From the NCBI GenBank assembly GCA_002396085.1, contig DGWI01000033.1, positions 12,431-76,430 of the forward strand: a DNA stretch of 64,000 nucleotides, given 5' to 3'. A program made the position numbers and the translations under genes. The notes under the pieces were generated by a model. It did no database searches. It was not told the origin of the DNA and saw only the letters and a program-made list of their open reading frames with translations. The stretch comes from Porphyromonadaceae bacterium UBA4262 (GTDB lineage Bacteria > Bacteroidota > Bacteroidia > Bacteroidales > Muribaculaceae). This document shows, piece after piece, positions 49,680-58,360 of this stretch (its first letter is position 1; each line of letters starts with the position of its first letter).

Positions 49680-51119
49680 ATGAAGAGATTTTCCTTACTG
49701 ATGGTGGTGGCCATCGTGGCGATAGCCACGGTGGCCCAGCCACCACGCAGTGCCAAGCGCGGCGTGAGCGAGAACGGTTTTAACCACGTTGAGGAGATTG
49801 ATGCCCTCAAGCCCGGAGTGGGATGGTTCTACAACTGGGCCAATCTGCCCAACTCGTACATCGCCGACGTCGTGGGTCCTGATACCGACATGGAGTTTGT
49901 GCCCATGATATGGAGTGCAAACTTCAACGAACAAGCACTGCGCAATTACCTCACCGAGCATCCGGGCGTGAAGTACTTGCTGGGCTACAACGAGCCCAAC
50001 TTCTCATCGCAAGCCAACATGACTCCCGACAGTGCCGCCCGCCTGTGGCCCATCGTCGAGCAGATTGCCCGCGACTTCGACCTCAAACTGGTGGCGCCAG
50101 CACTCAACTTTAGCGGACAAGCGCTGAAAGACGGCATTGTCTATCAGCCCAACGACTGGATGGATGCCTTCCTGGCCGCATATCCCGAGGCACACTTTGA
50201 CTATCTGGCACTGCACTGCTACATGAACAGTTCGGCTGCCCAATTGAGCTATGTCGAGAACTTTGCCAAGCGTTATGGCAAGCAGGTGTGGCTCACCGAG
50301 TTCTGCGCATGGGAGGGCAATGTCGACTCGGCCACACAGAAGCGCACCATGGTGCAGAAGATTCAAGACCTCGAACTCAGCCCCTACGTCTACCGCTACG
50401 CTTGGTTCAAGGCCAAGGGGTCGAACTCGGCACCCTACTACCGCCTGCTCATCAACCAGAACATGCTCACCCACGAGCCACCACTGGGCACCCTGAGCGG
50501 AGCCGGCAAAATCTACGTCAACATGTCGGCGTTCGACACCACTTATTACTGGCACCCGGCACAGGTGATCCCTGCCAAAGACTATGTCAACAGCCAGGGA
50601 GTGACTATCGACCTCAATAGCGATGCCGAGAGCAGCCAGGTGCTACAGATCAATGACTTTGATGTGTATGCCCGTGCGCAGTATATGATTGACGTGCCTG
50701 TCAACGGCAAGTATGACCTGCGACTCAGGTTGTCGAGCCGTGCCTTCCTCTACTCGCCCCAAATCCGCATATTCTGCGACGACGAGATGGTTGCCGACCA
50801 AGAGCTCCCCGTCACCGGCATGACCGACAACCAGGATGTGTGGAAGACTCAACTGATCAACGACATTGCTTTGCCCGCAGGCAAGCACCGCATCGAGGTG
50901 CGCAGTGGCCGCAGCACCACCTGCAAGTTCAACTGGCTGCGCCTGGATCTGGCCGGTGATGTCAATGGCGACTTCAAGACCGACATCAGCGATGTCAACA
51001 CCGCCATCAACGTCATGCTGGGCAAGCAGGATGCCACCGATGCAGCCGACCAGAATGGCAATGGCATCGTCGACATCAGCGACATCAACCGCATCATCAA
51101 TCTGATGCTGGGCAAGTGA
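49680..51119 (+). CDS. Second GH128-like glycoside hydrolase with CBM-like and dockerin-like modules
   Basis: 479 residues; signal peptide 1-19. It is a clear paralogue of the 36521 gene: KRGVSENGFNHVEEIDALKPGVGWFYNWA, acid/base E105 in GYNEPNFSSQANM and nucleophile E207 in WLTEFCAWE. A CBM6-like sandwich (about 310-425, YARAQYMIDVPVNGKYDLRLRL, TCKFNWLRLDLAG) follows, then two dockerin-type calcium motifs (GDVNGDFKTDISDVN; QNGNGIVDISDIN) ending LMLGK. Its paralogue carries a T9SS-type tail instead, so the same enzyme type has been given two different C-terminal tags. Predicted endo-beta-1,3-glucanase at the surface. Confidence 0.85.
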   Translation: MKRFSLLMVVAIVAIATVAQPPRSAKRGVSENGFNHVEEIDALKPGVGWFYNWANLPNSYIADVVGPDTDMEFVPMIWSANFNEQALRNYLTEHPGVKYLLGYNEPNFSSQANMTPDSAARLWPIVEQIARDFDLKLVAPALNFSGQALKDGIVYQPNDWMDAFLAAYPEAHFDYLALHCYMNSSAAQLSYVENFAKRYGKQVWLTEFCAWEGNVDSATQKRTMVQKIQDLELSPYVYRYAWFKAKGSNSAPYYRLLINQNMLTHEPPLGTLSGAGKIYVNMSAFDTTYYWHPAQVIPAKDYVNSQGVTIDLNSDAESSQVLQINDFDVYARAQYMIDVPVNGKYDLRLRLSSRAFLYSPQIRIFCDDEMVADQELPVTGMTDNQDVWKTQLINDIALPAGKHRIEVRSGRSTTCKFNWLRLDLAGDVNGDFKTDISDVNTAINVMLGKQDATDAADQNGNGIVDISDINRIINLMLGK

Positions 51120-51140
51120 CAACCCCACCCCTAAAGCACA

Positions 51141-51194
51141 TCTAGAGTTTCTAGGCCATCTAGAAATTCTAGAACATCTAGAATATCTAGAATA
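51141..51194 (+). repeat. TCTAGANNN array, six units, before the GH3 gene
   Basis: tctagagtt, tctaggcca, tctagaaat, tctagaaca, tctagaata, tctagaata. It ends twelve bases before the ATG at 51206. Confidence 0.92.
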
Positions 51195-51205
51195 ACATTC
51201 TGACA

Positions 51206-53419
51206 ATGAAAAAATTCCTCCTCGCCGCCCTGGTTGCGGCCTCAATGCTGGTGGCCAATGCCGCCACCACACCCATCTACCTCGATGAGTCATTGCCCAT
51301 CGAGCAGCGTGTCAACGATCTGTTGCCCCGACTCACCCTCGACGAGAAACTGGCCATCATCCATGCCCAGAGCAAATTCTCGTCGGCCGGTGTGGCGCGA
51401 CTGGGCATCCCCACGTTCTGGACCGACGACGGGCCACACGGGGTGCGTCCCGACGTGCTGTGGGACGAGTGGGAACAGGCTGGTGCCACCAACGACTCGT
51501 GCGTGGCATTCCCTGCGCTCACCTGCCTGGCTGCAACCTGGAATCCCGCCATCGCCCGACGCTATGGTGTGAGCCTGGGCGAGGAGGCACGCTATCGCGG
51601 CAAGGACATGATACTGGGCCCTGGCGTGAACATCTACCGCACGCCCCTCAACGGACGCAACTTTGAGTATATGGGCGAGGACCCCTTCTTGGCCTCGCAG
51701 ATGGTGGTGCCCTATGTCCAAGGCTTGCAGTCGCTGGGCGTGAGTGCCTGCATCAAGCACTATGCACTCAACAACAATGAGCACGAGCGCCACACCACCA
51801 ATGTCATCGTCGACGACCGTGCCCTGCACGAGATCTACCTGCCCGCCTTCAAGGCGGCGGTGCAGCAGGGAGGAGCATGGGCCATCATGGGGGCATATAA
51901 CCTCTACAACAACCAGCACCTGTGCCACAACCAGGTGATGCTCAACGACATCCTCAAGCGGCAATGGGGCTTTGACGGCGTGGTGGTGAGCGACTGGGGC
52001 GGCGCACACGACACCTGGCAGGCCATCCACAACGGGCTGGACATGGAGTTCGGCACCTGGACCGACGGTCTGAGCGAGGGAGCCAAGAATGCTTACGACA
52101 GTTATTATCTGGCGTTGCCCTACAAGAAACTGCTGCAAGAGGGCAAGGTGAGCATGGCCACCCTCGATGAGAAGGTGAGGCGTGTGCTGCGGCTGATGAT
52201 GCGCACAACGCTTGCCACACGGCCACGAGGCTCAATGTGCAGCAACGAGCACTATCAGACCGCACGCGACGTGGCTGCCGAGGGCATTGTCCTGCTCAAG
52301 AACGACCGCGGCTTGTTGCCCATCGACCCGGCACGCCACCGCCGCATCCTGGTGGTGGGCGAGAATGCCATCAAGATGATGACTGTGGGTGGTGGCAGCA
52401 GTTCGCTCAAGGCACAGCACGAGATTCTGCCGCTCGACGGACTGCGTCAGCGACTGGAGGCCGACGGCGTGACCGTCGACTATGCCCGCGGCTATGTGGG
52501 CGACCCCACCGGCGAGTACAATGGTGTGACCACGGGGCAGAGCCTCAAGGACGACCGCGCTCCCGAGGTGCTCATTGCCGAGGCTGTCGAGAAGGCACGT
52601 CATGCCGATCTGGTCATCTTCATGGGCGGACTCAACAAGGCACAGTTCCAGGACTCGGAGGGCGACGACCGCAAGGACTATGCCCTGCCCTACGACCAGG
52701 GCCGCGTCATCGAGGCGCTGGCACGTGCCAACAAGAATCTAGTGGTGGTCAACATCAGTGGCAACGCCGTGGCCATGCCGTGGCGCAAGCAAGTGCCCGC
52801 CATCGTGCAAGGATGGTTCCTGGGCAGCGAGGCCGGCACATCGCTGGCACGCATCCTGGTGGGCGACGACAACCCTTCGGGCAAGTTGCCGTTCAGTTGG
52901 TACGAGCGGCTGGACGACTGCGCCGCACACAGTGTGGGTGACTACCCCGGCACCAAGCGAGCCAACGAGAACATCTGGGACGAGCACTACCGCGAGGGCA
53001 TCTATGTGGGTTACCGCTGGCTCGACAAGACCAAGCGCCGTCCGGCCTTTGCCTTCGGCCATGGGCTGAGCTACACCACCTTCGCCATGAGCAAGGGGAA
53101 AATCACAGGGCAAGACGGCAATTACACCGCCACCGTCACTGTCACCAACACCGGCCAACGTGCCGGCAGCGAGGTGGTGCAACTCTACATCACCGATGTC
53201 AAGAGCAGCGTTGACCGGCCTGCCAAGGAACTCAAGGGATTCAAGAAGGTGCATTTGCAACCCGGCGAGAGCCGAGTGGTGTCCATTGACATCACGCCCG
53301 ACATGCTCAGTTACTACGATGCCAGCCAGCACCGATGGGTGGCCGAGCCAGGTGAGTTTATCGCCCGTCTGGGTACTGCCAGCGACAATCTGCCCATCGC
53401 CCTCAAGTTCACCTACTAG
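51206..53419 (+). CDS. GH3 beta-glucosidase
   Basis: 737 residues, signal peptide 1-19. The N-terminal TIM barrel (about 30-345) has the nucleophile D263 in GVVVSDWGGAH and KHYALNNNEHERH before it. The alpha/beta sandwich (about 370-600) follows, with the usual GRVIEALARANKNLVVVN pattern and the closing motif LPFSWYERL. A fibronectin-III-like domain (about 640-735, VTVTNTGQRAGSEVVQLYI) ends the protein. It should release glucose from the non-reducing ends of beta-glucan oligomers in the periplasm. Last gene of the PUL. Confidence 0.93.
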   Translation: MKKFLLAALVAASMLVANAATTPIYLDESLPIEQRVNDLLPRLTLDEKLAIIHAQSKFSSAGVARLGIPTFWTDDGPHGVRPDVLWDEWEQAGATNDSCVAFPALTCLAATWNPAIARRYGVSLGEEARYRGKDMILGPGVNIYRTPLNGRNFEYMGEDPFLASQMVVPYVQGLQSLGVSACIKHYALNNNEHERHTTNVIVDDRALHEIYLPAFKAAVQQGGAWAIMGAYNLYNNQHLCHNQVMLNDILKRQWGFDGVVVSDWGGAHDTWQAIHNGLDMEFGTWTDGLSEGAKNAYDSYYLALPYKKLLQEGKVSMATLDEKVRRVLRLMMRTTLATRPRGSMCSNEHYQTARDVAAEGIVLLKNDRGLLPIDPARHRRILVVGENAIKMMTVGGGSSSLKAQHEILPLDGLRQRLEADGVTVDYARGYVGDPTGEYNGVTTGQSLKDDRAPEVLIAEAVEKARHADLVIFMGGLNKAQFQDSEGDDRKDYALPYDQGRVIEALARANKNLVVVNISGNAVAMPWRKQVPAIVQGWFLGSEAGTSLARILVGDDNPSGKLPFSWYERLDDCAAHSVGDYPGTKRANENIWDEHYREGIYVGYRWLDKTKRRPAFAFGHGLSYTTFAMSKGKITGQDGNYTATVTVTNTGQRAGSEVVQLYITDVKSSVDRPAKELKGFKKVHLQPGESRVVSIDITPDMLSYYDASQHRWVAEPGEFIARLGTASDNLPIALKFTY

Positions 53420-53449
53420 TCAGCGCAAACCCCTAAAATATCAGTTTTT

Positions 53450-53485
53450 AATGCTTTTTCGCCACACATTCGGTGAAAAAGCATT
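53450..53485 (+). terminator. Hairpin between GH3 and rbfA
   Basis: AATGCTTTTTCGCC (53450-53463) pairs with GGTGAAAAAGCATT (53472-53485), with one G-U. It abuts the rbfA -7 element. Confidence 0.6.
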
Positions 53486-53492
53486 AACTTTG
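53485..53492 (+). promoter_or_regulatory. -7 promoter element for rbfA
   Basis: TAACTTTG, 74 bases before the rbfA start. Heptad-like aattctc/aattttc words fill the leader. Confidence 0.6.
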
Positions 53493-53565
53493 CACGCTCT
53501 TAACCACCCTCATCTGAGGGCATAATTCTCAATTTTCAATTCACAATTCTCAATTATATCAAGAA

Positions 53566-53901
53566 GTGCAAGCAACCAGACAAGAAAAAATCAACCGTCT
53601 CGTGCAGAAGGAGCTGAGCGAGATCTTCCGACTCGAGACCGCCAAGACCACGGGCGTGATCATCAGTGTGAGCCATGTGCGGGTGTCGCCCGACCTGAGC
53701 GTGGCACGCGTGCACCTGAGCATCTTCCCCAGCGAGCGCGGTGCCGAACTGCTGACCAACATCAATGCCAACGCTGCCGGCATCCGCTATGACCTGGCAG
53801 GCCGGCTGCGCCACCAACTGCGACGCACACCCGAACTCACGTTCTACATCGACGACTCGCTCGACTACATCGAGCACATCGACGAGTTGCTCAAGAAGTG
53901 A
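53566..53901 (+). CDS. rbfA: Ribosome-binding factor A
   Basis: 111 residues from a GTG start. It matures the 5' end of 16S rRNA on the 30S subunit during ribosome assembly. The KH-like fold is recognisable: RQEKINRLVQKELSEIF at the N-terminus, GVIISVSHVRVSPDLSVARVHLSIFP in the middle, and IRYDLAGRLRHQLRRTPELTFYIDDSLDYIEHIDELL at the end (outline). Length and motif order are normal. The TGA stop overlaps the GTG start of the permease gene, so the two are coupled, an arrangement common in Bacteroidota. Confidence 0.92.
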   Translation: MQATRQEKINRLVQKELSEIFRLETAKTTGVIISVSHVRVSPDLSVARVHLSIFPSERGAELLTNINANAAGIRYDLAGRLRHQLRRTPELTFYIDDSLDYIEHIDELLKK

Positions 53902-55121
53902 ACTACCAACTGAACATAGCGCTGCGCTACCTGGTGTCGAAGAAGGCACACCATGCGGTCAACATCATCTCCATCATCTCGTTGCTGGGGGTGGTGGTGA
54001 CCACGGCAGCACTCATCTGCGTGCTGAGCGTGTTCAATGGCTTCCGCGGGCTCATCATGGGCAAACTGGCACAACTCGACCCGCAGGTGGCCGTCACCGC
54101 CAGTGCAGGCAAAGCCATCGAGCAGGCCGACAGCGTGGTGCGTGTCATTACCGCCATGCCCGGTGTCAAGGCTGTGGTTCCGGTCATCGAGGATCACGCC
54201 CTGGCGGTGTTTGCCGACTACCAGATGCCCGTGCGCCTCAAGGGGGTGCCCGACAACTACAACCAGTTCAATGCCATGGACACGCTGATGGTGGATGGCG
54301 ACTGGATGCTGCACGACCAGGTGAGCCCCTACGCCGTCGTGGGTGTGGGGCCAGCCATGCAACTGCACGTGCGTCCGGGCTTCCTGCTCATGCTCAACCT
54401 CTACGCGCCCGTGCGACAAGGTCGCGTCAACATGGCCAACCCCATGGGGGCCTTTGTCGCCGACTCACTCTTTGTCTCGGGGGTGTTCCAGTTGCAGCAG
54501 AACGCCTACGATGCCGACTTGATCTATGTCCCCATCGACAAGGCTCGCCGCCTGTTTGACTACCCCACCCAGGCCACAACCGTCGAGGTCTATCTGCAGC
54601 CCGGTGCCGACGAGGCACAATTCATGTCGCAACTGCAGCAGCAGTTGGGCACATCCTATACCATCAAGAACCGCCTGATGCAACAGTCGGCTGCCTATCG
54701 GCTGGTCAATGTCGAGAAGTGGATGGCATTCCTGCTCATGGCATTCATCCTGCTCATCGCCACGTTTAATGTCATCAGCACGCTGTCGCTGCTCATCATC
54801 GAGAAGGACGAGAGCATCGCCACCCTGCGCAGCCTGGGAGCCACCGACCAGCAGGTGACCCGCATCTTTGTCATCGAGGGTTGGCTCATCGCCCTGGTGG
54901 GTGCTGTGCTGGGCGTGACGCTAGGGCTGCTGCTGTGTCTGGGCCAGCAACACTACGGATGGCTCACGCTGGGTGTTGACGCTTCTACCTTGATTGTGCA
55001 TGCCTATCCCGTGGCCGTGCAGTGGACCGACGTGCTCCTGGCCTTCGCTCTGGTTGCCGCCATCGGCCTCCTCACCGCCCTGGTCACCTCCCTGACCATG
55101 CGTCGCCGCCTGGCCCGCTGA
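53898..55121 (+). CDS. LolC/LolE-type ABC transporter permease
   Basis: 407 residues from a GTG start that overlaps the rbfA stop. The layout is of a MacB/FtsX-family lipoprotein-releasing permease: first helix 20-45 (NIISIISLLGVVVTTAALICVLSVFNGF), a large periplasmic domain (about 50-265), then three C-terminal helices (about 275-300, 325-350, 370-395) with the FtsX signature (FNVISTLSLLIIEKDESIATLRSLGA). In complex with a LolD-like ATPase it would release lipoproteins from the inner membrane. The ATPase gene is not in this window. Confidence 0.88.
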   Translation: MNYQLNIALRYLVSKKAHHAVNIISIISLLGVVVTTAALICVLSVFNGFRGLIMGKLAQLDPQVAVTASAGKAIEQADSVVRVITAMPGVKAVVPVIEDHALAVFADYQMPVRLKGVPDNYNQFNAMDTLMVDGDWMLHDQVSPYAVVGVGPAMQLHVRPGFLLMLNLYAPVRQGRVNMANPMGAFVADSLFVSGVFQLQQNAYDADLIYVPIDKARRLFDYPTQATTVEVYLQPGADEAQFMSQLQQQLGTSYTIKNRLMQQSAAYRLVNVEKWMAFLLMAFILLIATFNVISTLSLLIIEKDESIATLRSLGATDQQVTRIFVIEGWLIALVGAVLGVTLGLLLCLGQQHYGWLTLGVDASTLIVHAYPVAVQWTDVLLAFALVAAIGLLTALVTSLTMRRRLAR

Positions 55122-55200
55122 CCCCCAGCCAACTTTCATTCGGCAATTACTAACCTGCCATCCTCTTGCAACAACCCTAGGTCGACTGCCTGGTTTTTTA

Positions 55201-55268
55201 CACGAATTACCATGAATGGACATGAATTTTCCCAAGAGAATTAATGATCATTCGTGGTAATTCATGTG
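55201..55268. repeat. 68-bp palindromic miniature element, copy 1
   Basis: Begins CACGAATTACCATGAAT and ends ATTCGTGGTAATTCATGTG, the terminal sequences of elements A and B joined almost directly. Flanked by GGTTTTTTA and GTTTCA, as is copy 2. Confidence 0.85.
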
Positions 55269-55308
55269 GTTTCAACCACTCCCACCTGGTTGCTTGCCTG
55301 GTTTTTTA

Positions 55309-55376
55309 CACGAATTACCATGAATTGACATGAATTTGCCCAAGAGAATTAATGATCATTCGTGGTAATTCATGTG
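55309..55376. repeat. 68-bp palindromic miniature element, copy 2
   Basis: Nearly identical to 55201-55268. The repeated unit including flanks is about 90 bp. Confidence 0.85.
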
Positions 55377-55402
55377 GTTTCACCCAGGCATAAAGGTAGG
55401 AA

Positions 55403-55694
55403 ACTATATACCTGTTGTCCCCGATTACAGTAATATCGCTGAAAGCGATTGATTTGAGTAACCGGGGGTGGAACGTAGTGACACCCTCGGATAGAATGCT
55501 GTCAATTATCCTCGCTGAAAGCGAGCATTTGGTTGCGCTGCAAGGTGCTCGCTTGCAGCGAGGTAGTTTGTTTACCAGTAGCCGAAGGTGTCGCTTCGCT
55601 CCACCCTCGGTTACTTAAATTGTCGCCTCCGGCGACGATACTCTATGCGGTTAACAAACCTATTTTTATTTACTGGGGACATCAGGTATATAGT
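55403..55694 (-). repeat. 292-bp hairpin-rich element with 20-bp terminal inverted repeats
   Basis: ACTATATACCTGTTGTCCCC at the left matches the reverse complement of 55675-55694 at 19 of 20 positions. The interior matches elements A and B in inverted orientation (CTCGCTGAAAGCGAG, CTCGCTTGCAGCGAG, GTCGCCTCCGGCGAC, GAGTAACCGGGGGTGGAACG). Confidence 0.85.
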
Positions 55695-55853
55695 CCCCTA
55701 ATTTTTTATCAAGAATTGTAAGAATTAAAGATTTTATTATTTCGTGATATTCGAGTTTTATAAATACCTCAACGCGTATAGTTAATATTTATTCCTTAGA
55801 TTCTTTAATTCTTGATCAATATATTAATTCCGCCAACGGGTATCTTGTCAATT

Positions 55854-57473
55854 CTAGTGGTAGAGGTAGCGCTTGATGCTCATCTTTGGGGTTTTCTCAA
55901 AGGGGGTGTCAACCAATTCCACCTTGGCAATCTGGCTGTAGGCGGGCAGCGACTTGTTGGCTGTGGCTCGGATTTCGCCGGGTATGGCGGCCTTGGCATC
56001 CGCGTCCAGGTCTTCGGGTATCTCGGGATAGACGAGTGCAACAATCTTGCCCTGGCGATCCACGACCAGACATTCGTTCACATAGGGGTTGCTCGACAGC
56101 ACGGCCTCGACTTCCTCGGGATAGATGTTCTGGCCCGATGAGTTGAGAATCATCGACTTGATGCGGCCACGGATGAAGATGTTGCCCTCGGCATCAAGTA
56201 TGCCCAAGTCGCCTGTGCGGAACCATCCGTCCTGGGTGAAGGCGGCGGCAGTGGCTTCAGGGTTCTTGTAGTAGCCCAGAGTGATGTTGGCCCCACGCGC
56301 CTGAATCTCGCCGACCACGCTGCGAGGGTTGTGTGAGTCGATGCGCACTTCATGCACAGCCTTGCCACACGATCCTGGTACAAACTTGGTCCACCATTCC
56401 CAGCCCAGCAGCGGGCATGCCTCGGTCATGCCATAGCCCACGGTGAACGGTAGCCTCATGCGGCGCAAGCAACGCTCGACCTCGGGCTTGAGTGCCGCTC
56501 CACCCATGATGAAGCAGCGCACACGACCACCAAAGGCAGCCAACACCTTGTCGCGGATTTTGCGGTAGATGATTCGGTTCACTCCTGGGATGGCCAGCGG
56601 AAACCGCAACTTCTTCAAGGCGGGTTGAATCGAGCTGGCATAGATCTTCTCCATCACCAGTGGCACGGTGACCACCATGTAGGGCTTGACATCGCGCATA
56701 GCCTTGAGCAGGGTTGTGGGTGACGGAGTTTTGCCCAGATAGTAGACGGTGACACCATCCACATTGGGGTGGATAAACTCGATGGCCAGGCCATACATGT
56801 GAGCCATGGGCAGCATCGACACGACGGTCTCGCCTGGGCGGTTAGGGAAATGGGTGTTGGCAAACTCATCGGTGTCGCTCATGGCACCGTAGGTGAGCAT
56901 TACACCCTTGGGATTGCCGGTGGTGCCCGACGTGTAGTTGATGATGGCCAACTCATCCATGTTGTCATCGGGATAGGACACCTGCTCGGGCGCGAGTCCT
57001 TCGGGATAACGGGCAGCAAAAGCCTCGTCACGATGGTTCCACGCCTGAGCCACAGCCTCGTCGCGATGCCACAACAGTTCGCCATTCTTGACATTGATGG
57101 CGGCCTTGAGTGCCGGCATCGCATTGGTGTCCAGTTTGGCCCAAATGTCATCGTCGGTAAAGAGCAACACGCTGTCGGAGTGGTTGGTGAGCGTGCAGAC
57201 GTTGTCGGGGTGAAAATCGGCTAGCAAGGGCACTGCCACGCAGCCATTGACATTGATGTTCCAGAATGTCATCGCCCAGCGGGCCGAATTGCGGGCACAA
57301 ATGGCGATTTTGTCACCCTTGTTGATGCCGCTATTTGAGAGAAAGATCCGAAATTTTTCGACACTTGTAGCCACATCGGCGTAAGTGAAAGACTCGCCGC
57401 CATAGTCACACAGCGCATTTTGACTCCATCGGCTGCGAACTGTTTGCTCTAGTTTCTTCAGATAGTGCTTCAT
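55854..57473 (-). CDS. Acyl-CoA ligase (AMP-binding)
   Basis: 539 residues, similar in length to FadD-type long-chain acyl-CoA synthetases. The AMP-binding signature is YTSGTTGNPKGVMLTYG (about 190-206). Further motifs are GYGMTEACPLL, the adenylate-binding GWFRTGDLGILDAEG and the C-terminal IKSMILNSSGQNIYPEEVE, with the acylation lysine region near KMSIKRYLY. The enzyme activates a fatty acid with ATP and CoA, probably for lipid recycling. It stands alone with its own promoter. Confidence 0.92.
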   Translation of the reverse strand: MKHYLKKLEQTVRSRWSQNALCDYGGESFTYADVATSVEKFRIFLSNSGINKGDKIAICARNSARWAMTFWNINVNGCVAVPLLADFHPDNVCTLTNHSDSVLLFTDDDIWAKLDTNAMPALKAAINVKNGELLWHRDEAVAQAWNHRDEAFAARYPEGLAPEQVSYPDDNMDELAIINYTSGTTGNPKGVMLTYGAMSDTDEFANTHFPNRPGETVVSMLPMAHMYGLAIEFIHPNVDGVTVYYLGKTPSPTTLLKAMRDVKPYMVVTVPLVMEKIYASSIQPALKKLRFPLAIPGVNRIIYRKIRDKVLAAFGGRVRCFIMGGAALKPEVERCLRRMRLPFTVGYGMTEACPLLGWEWWTKFVPGSCGKAVHEVRIDSHNPRSVVGEIQARGANITLGYYKNPEATAAAFTQDGWFRTGDLGILDAEGNIFIRGRIKSMILNSSGQNIYPEEVEAVLSSNPYVNECLVVDRQGKIVALVYPEIPEDLDADAKAAIPGEIRATANKSLPAYSQIAKVELVDTPFEKTPKMSIKRYLYH

Positions 57474-57511
57474 TGAGTACTTGTTTCAAAACCAATACTA
57501 AAAAGATGTCG

Positions 57512-57519
57512 CAAATTTA
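57512..57519 (-). promoter_or_regulatory. -7 promoter element for the acyl-CoA ligase
   Basis: TAAATTTG on the minus strand, 39 bases upstream of the start at 57473. Confidence 0.6.
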
Positions 57520-57674
57520 CAAAAAATGGTGTAAATCTAGCGAAATATAAAATCAAAAACGGAGTTTTTTATTTTTATTTCCGAGATACCACCTTTTTTA
57601 TCTAATTTTATCATTTGCAACGTGGCAAGGCTATTTTCTATCAGCAACTCATCCAGAAAATGGAGAAAAAATCG

Positions 57675-57682
57675 TAACTTTG
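57675..57682 (+). promoter_or_regulatory. -7 promoter element for the carbonic anhydrase
   Basis: TAACTTTG, 25 bases before the ATG at 57707. A TTG start at 57680 would lie inside the promoter and is excluded. Confidence 0.65.
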
Positions 57683-57706
57683 CCATTCAAGACCAAAGTG
57701 ACTGTT

Positions 57707-58255
57707 ATGATTGACCAAATTATTGCTTACAACAAGACCTTCGTGGCCCAAAAGGGCTATGAGAAGTACCTGACCGACAAGTATCCCGACAAGCGACTGG
57801 CTGTGCTCTCGTGCATGGACACACGCCTGACCGAACTGCTGCCCGCTGCCTTGGGGCTGAAAAACGGCGATGCCAAGATTATCAAAAATGCCGGTGGGCT
57901 GGTGATTTCGCCCTTCGATTCGGCCATGCGCAGCCTCATCGTTGCCATCTACGAGCTGGGCGTAGACGAGATCATGGTGGTGGCACACTCCAACTGCGGT
58001 GCCTGCCACATGAGCTATGACCACTTCCACCACCTGATGCTGGAGCGCGGCATCACCGACCACACGCTCGACACCATACGCCGCTGCGGCATTGACCTTG
58101 ACCAGTGGCTTGAGGGGTTCAAGGACACGCCCCAGTCGGTGCGGCACACCGTCAAGACCATCAAGACTCACCCCCTCGTTCCCGCCGATGTGGTGGTGCG
58201 CGGCTTCATCATCGACTCCACGACCGGCCAACTTGAGGAAGTCCGGCTGCCGTGA
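57707..58255 (+). CDS. Beta-type carbonic anhydrase
   Basis: 182 residues from the ATG at 57707. It interconverts CO2 and bicarbonate. The zinc ligands are C36 (CMDTR, with the D38/R40 dyad), H94 and C97 (HSNCGAC). The protein is short, of the YvdA/type-II plant-like size, and contains KNAGGLVISPFDSAMRSL, conserved next to the active site. It probably supplies bicarbonate for carboxylases in the cytoplasm. It lies divergent from the acyl-CoA ligase gene. No signal peptide. Confidence 0.92.
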   Translation: MIDQIIAYNKTFVAQKGYEKYLTDKYPDKRLAVLSCMDTRLTELLPAALGLKNGDAKIIKNAGGLVISPFDSAMRSLIVAIYELGVDEIMVVAHSNCGACHMSYDHFHHLMLERGITDHTLDTIRRCGIDLDQWLEGFKDTPQSVRHTVKTIKTHPLVPADVVVRGFIIDSTTGQLEEVRLP

Positions 58256-58360
58256 ACACAATTGGTCACTCACGCCCTTGCAGGGAAATAAGTTAGGTGA
58301 GGGGTAGAGAGTCCGACTAGCTAGGATGAGGAGAGGCTAGTAATGAAGTGTTAAAAATCA

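Larger units (their letters stand above)
55122..55853. other. 732-bp gene-free region of repeat elements
   Basis: No gene is supportable. It holds two 68-bp miniature elements (55201-55268, 55309-55376), a 292-bp element with 20-bp terminal inverted repeats (55403-55694) and an AT-rich run next to the acyl-CoA ligase gene. I did not find a clear terminator. Confidence 0.75.

Noticed and set aside
36521..51119. Cellulosome assembled through the dockerin motifs
   Set aside because: No cohesin or scaffoldin is seen, and similar motifs are widespread at C-termini of secreted Bacteroidales proteins.
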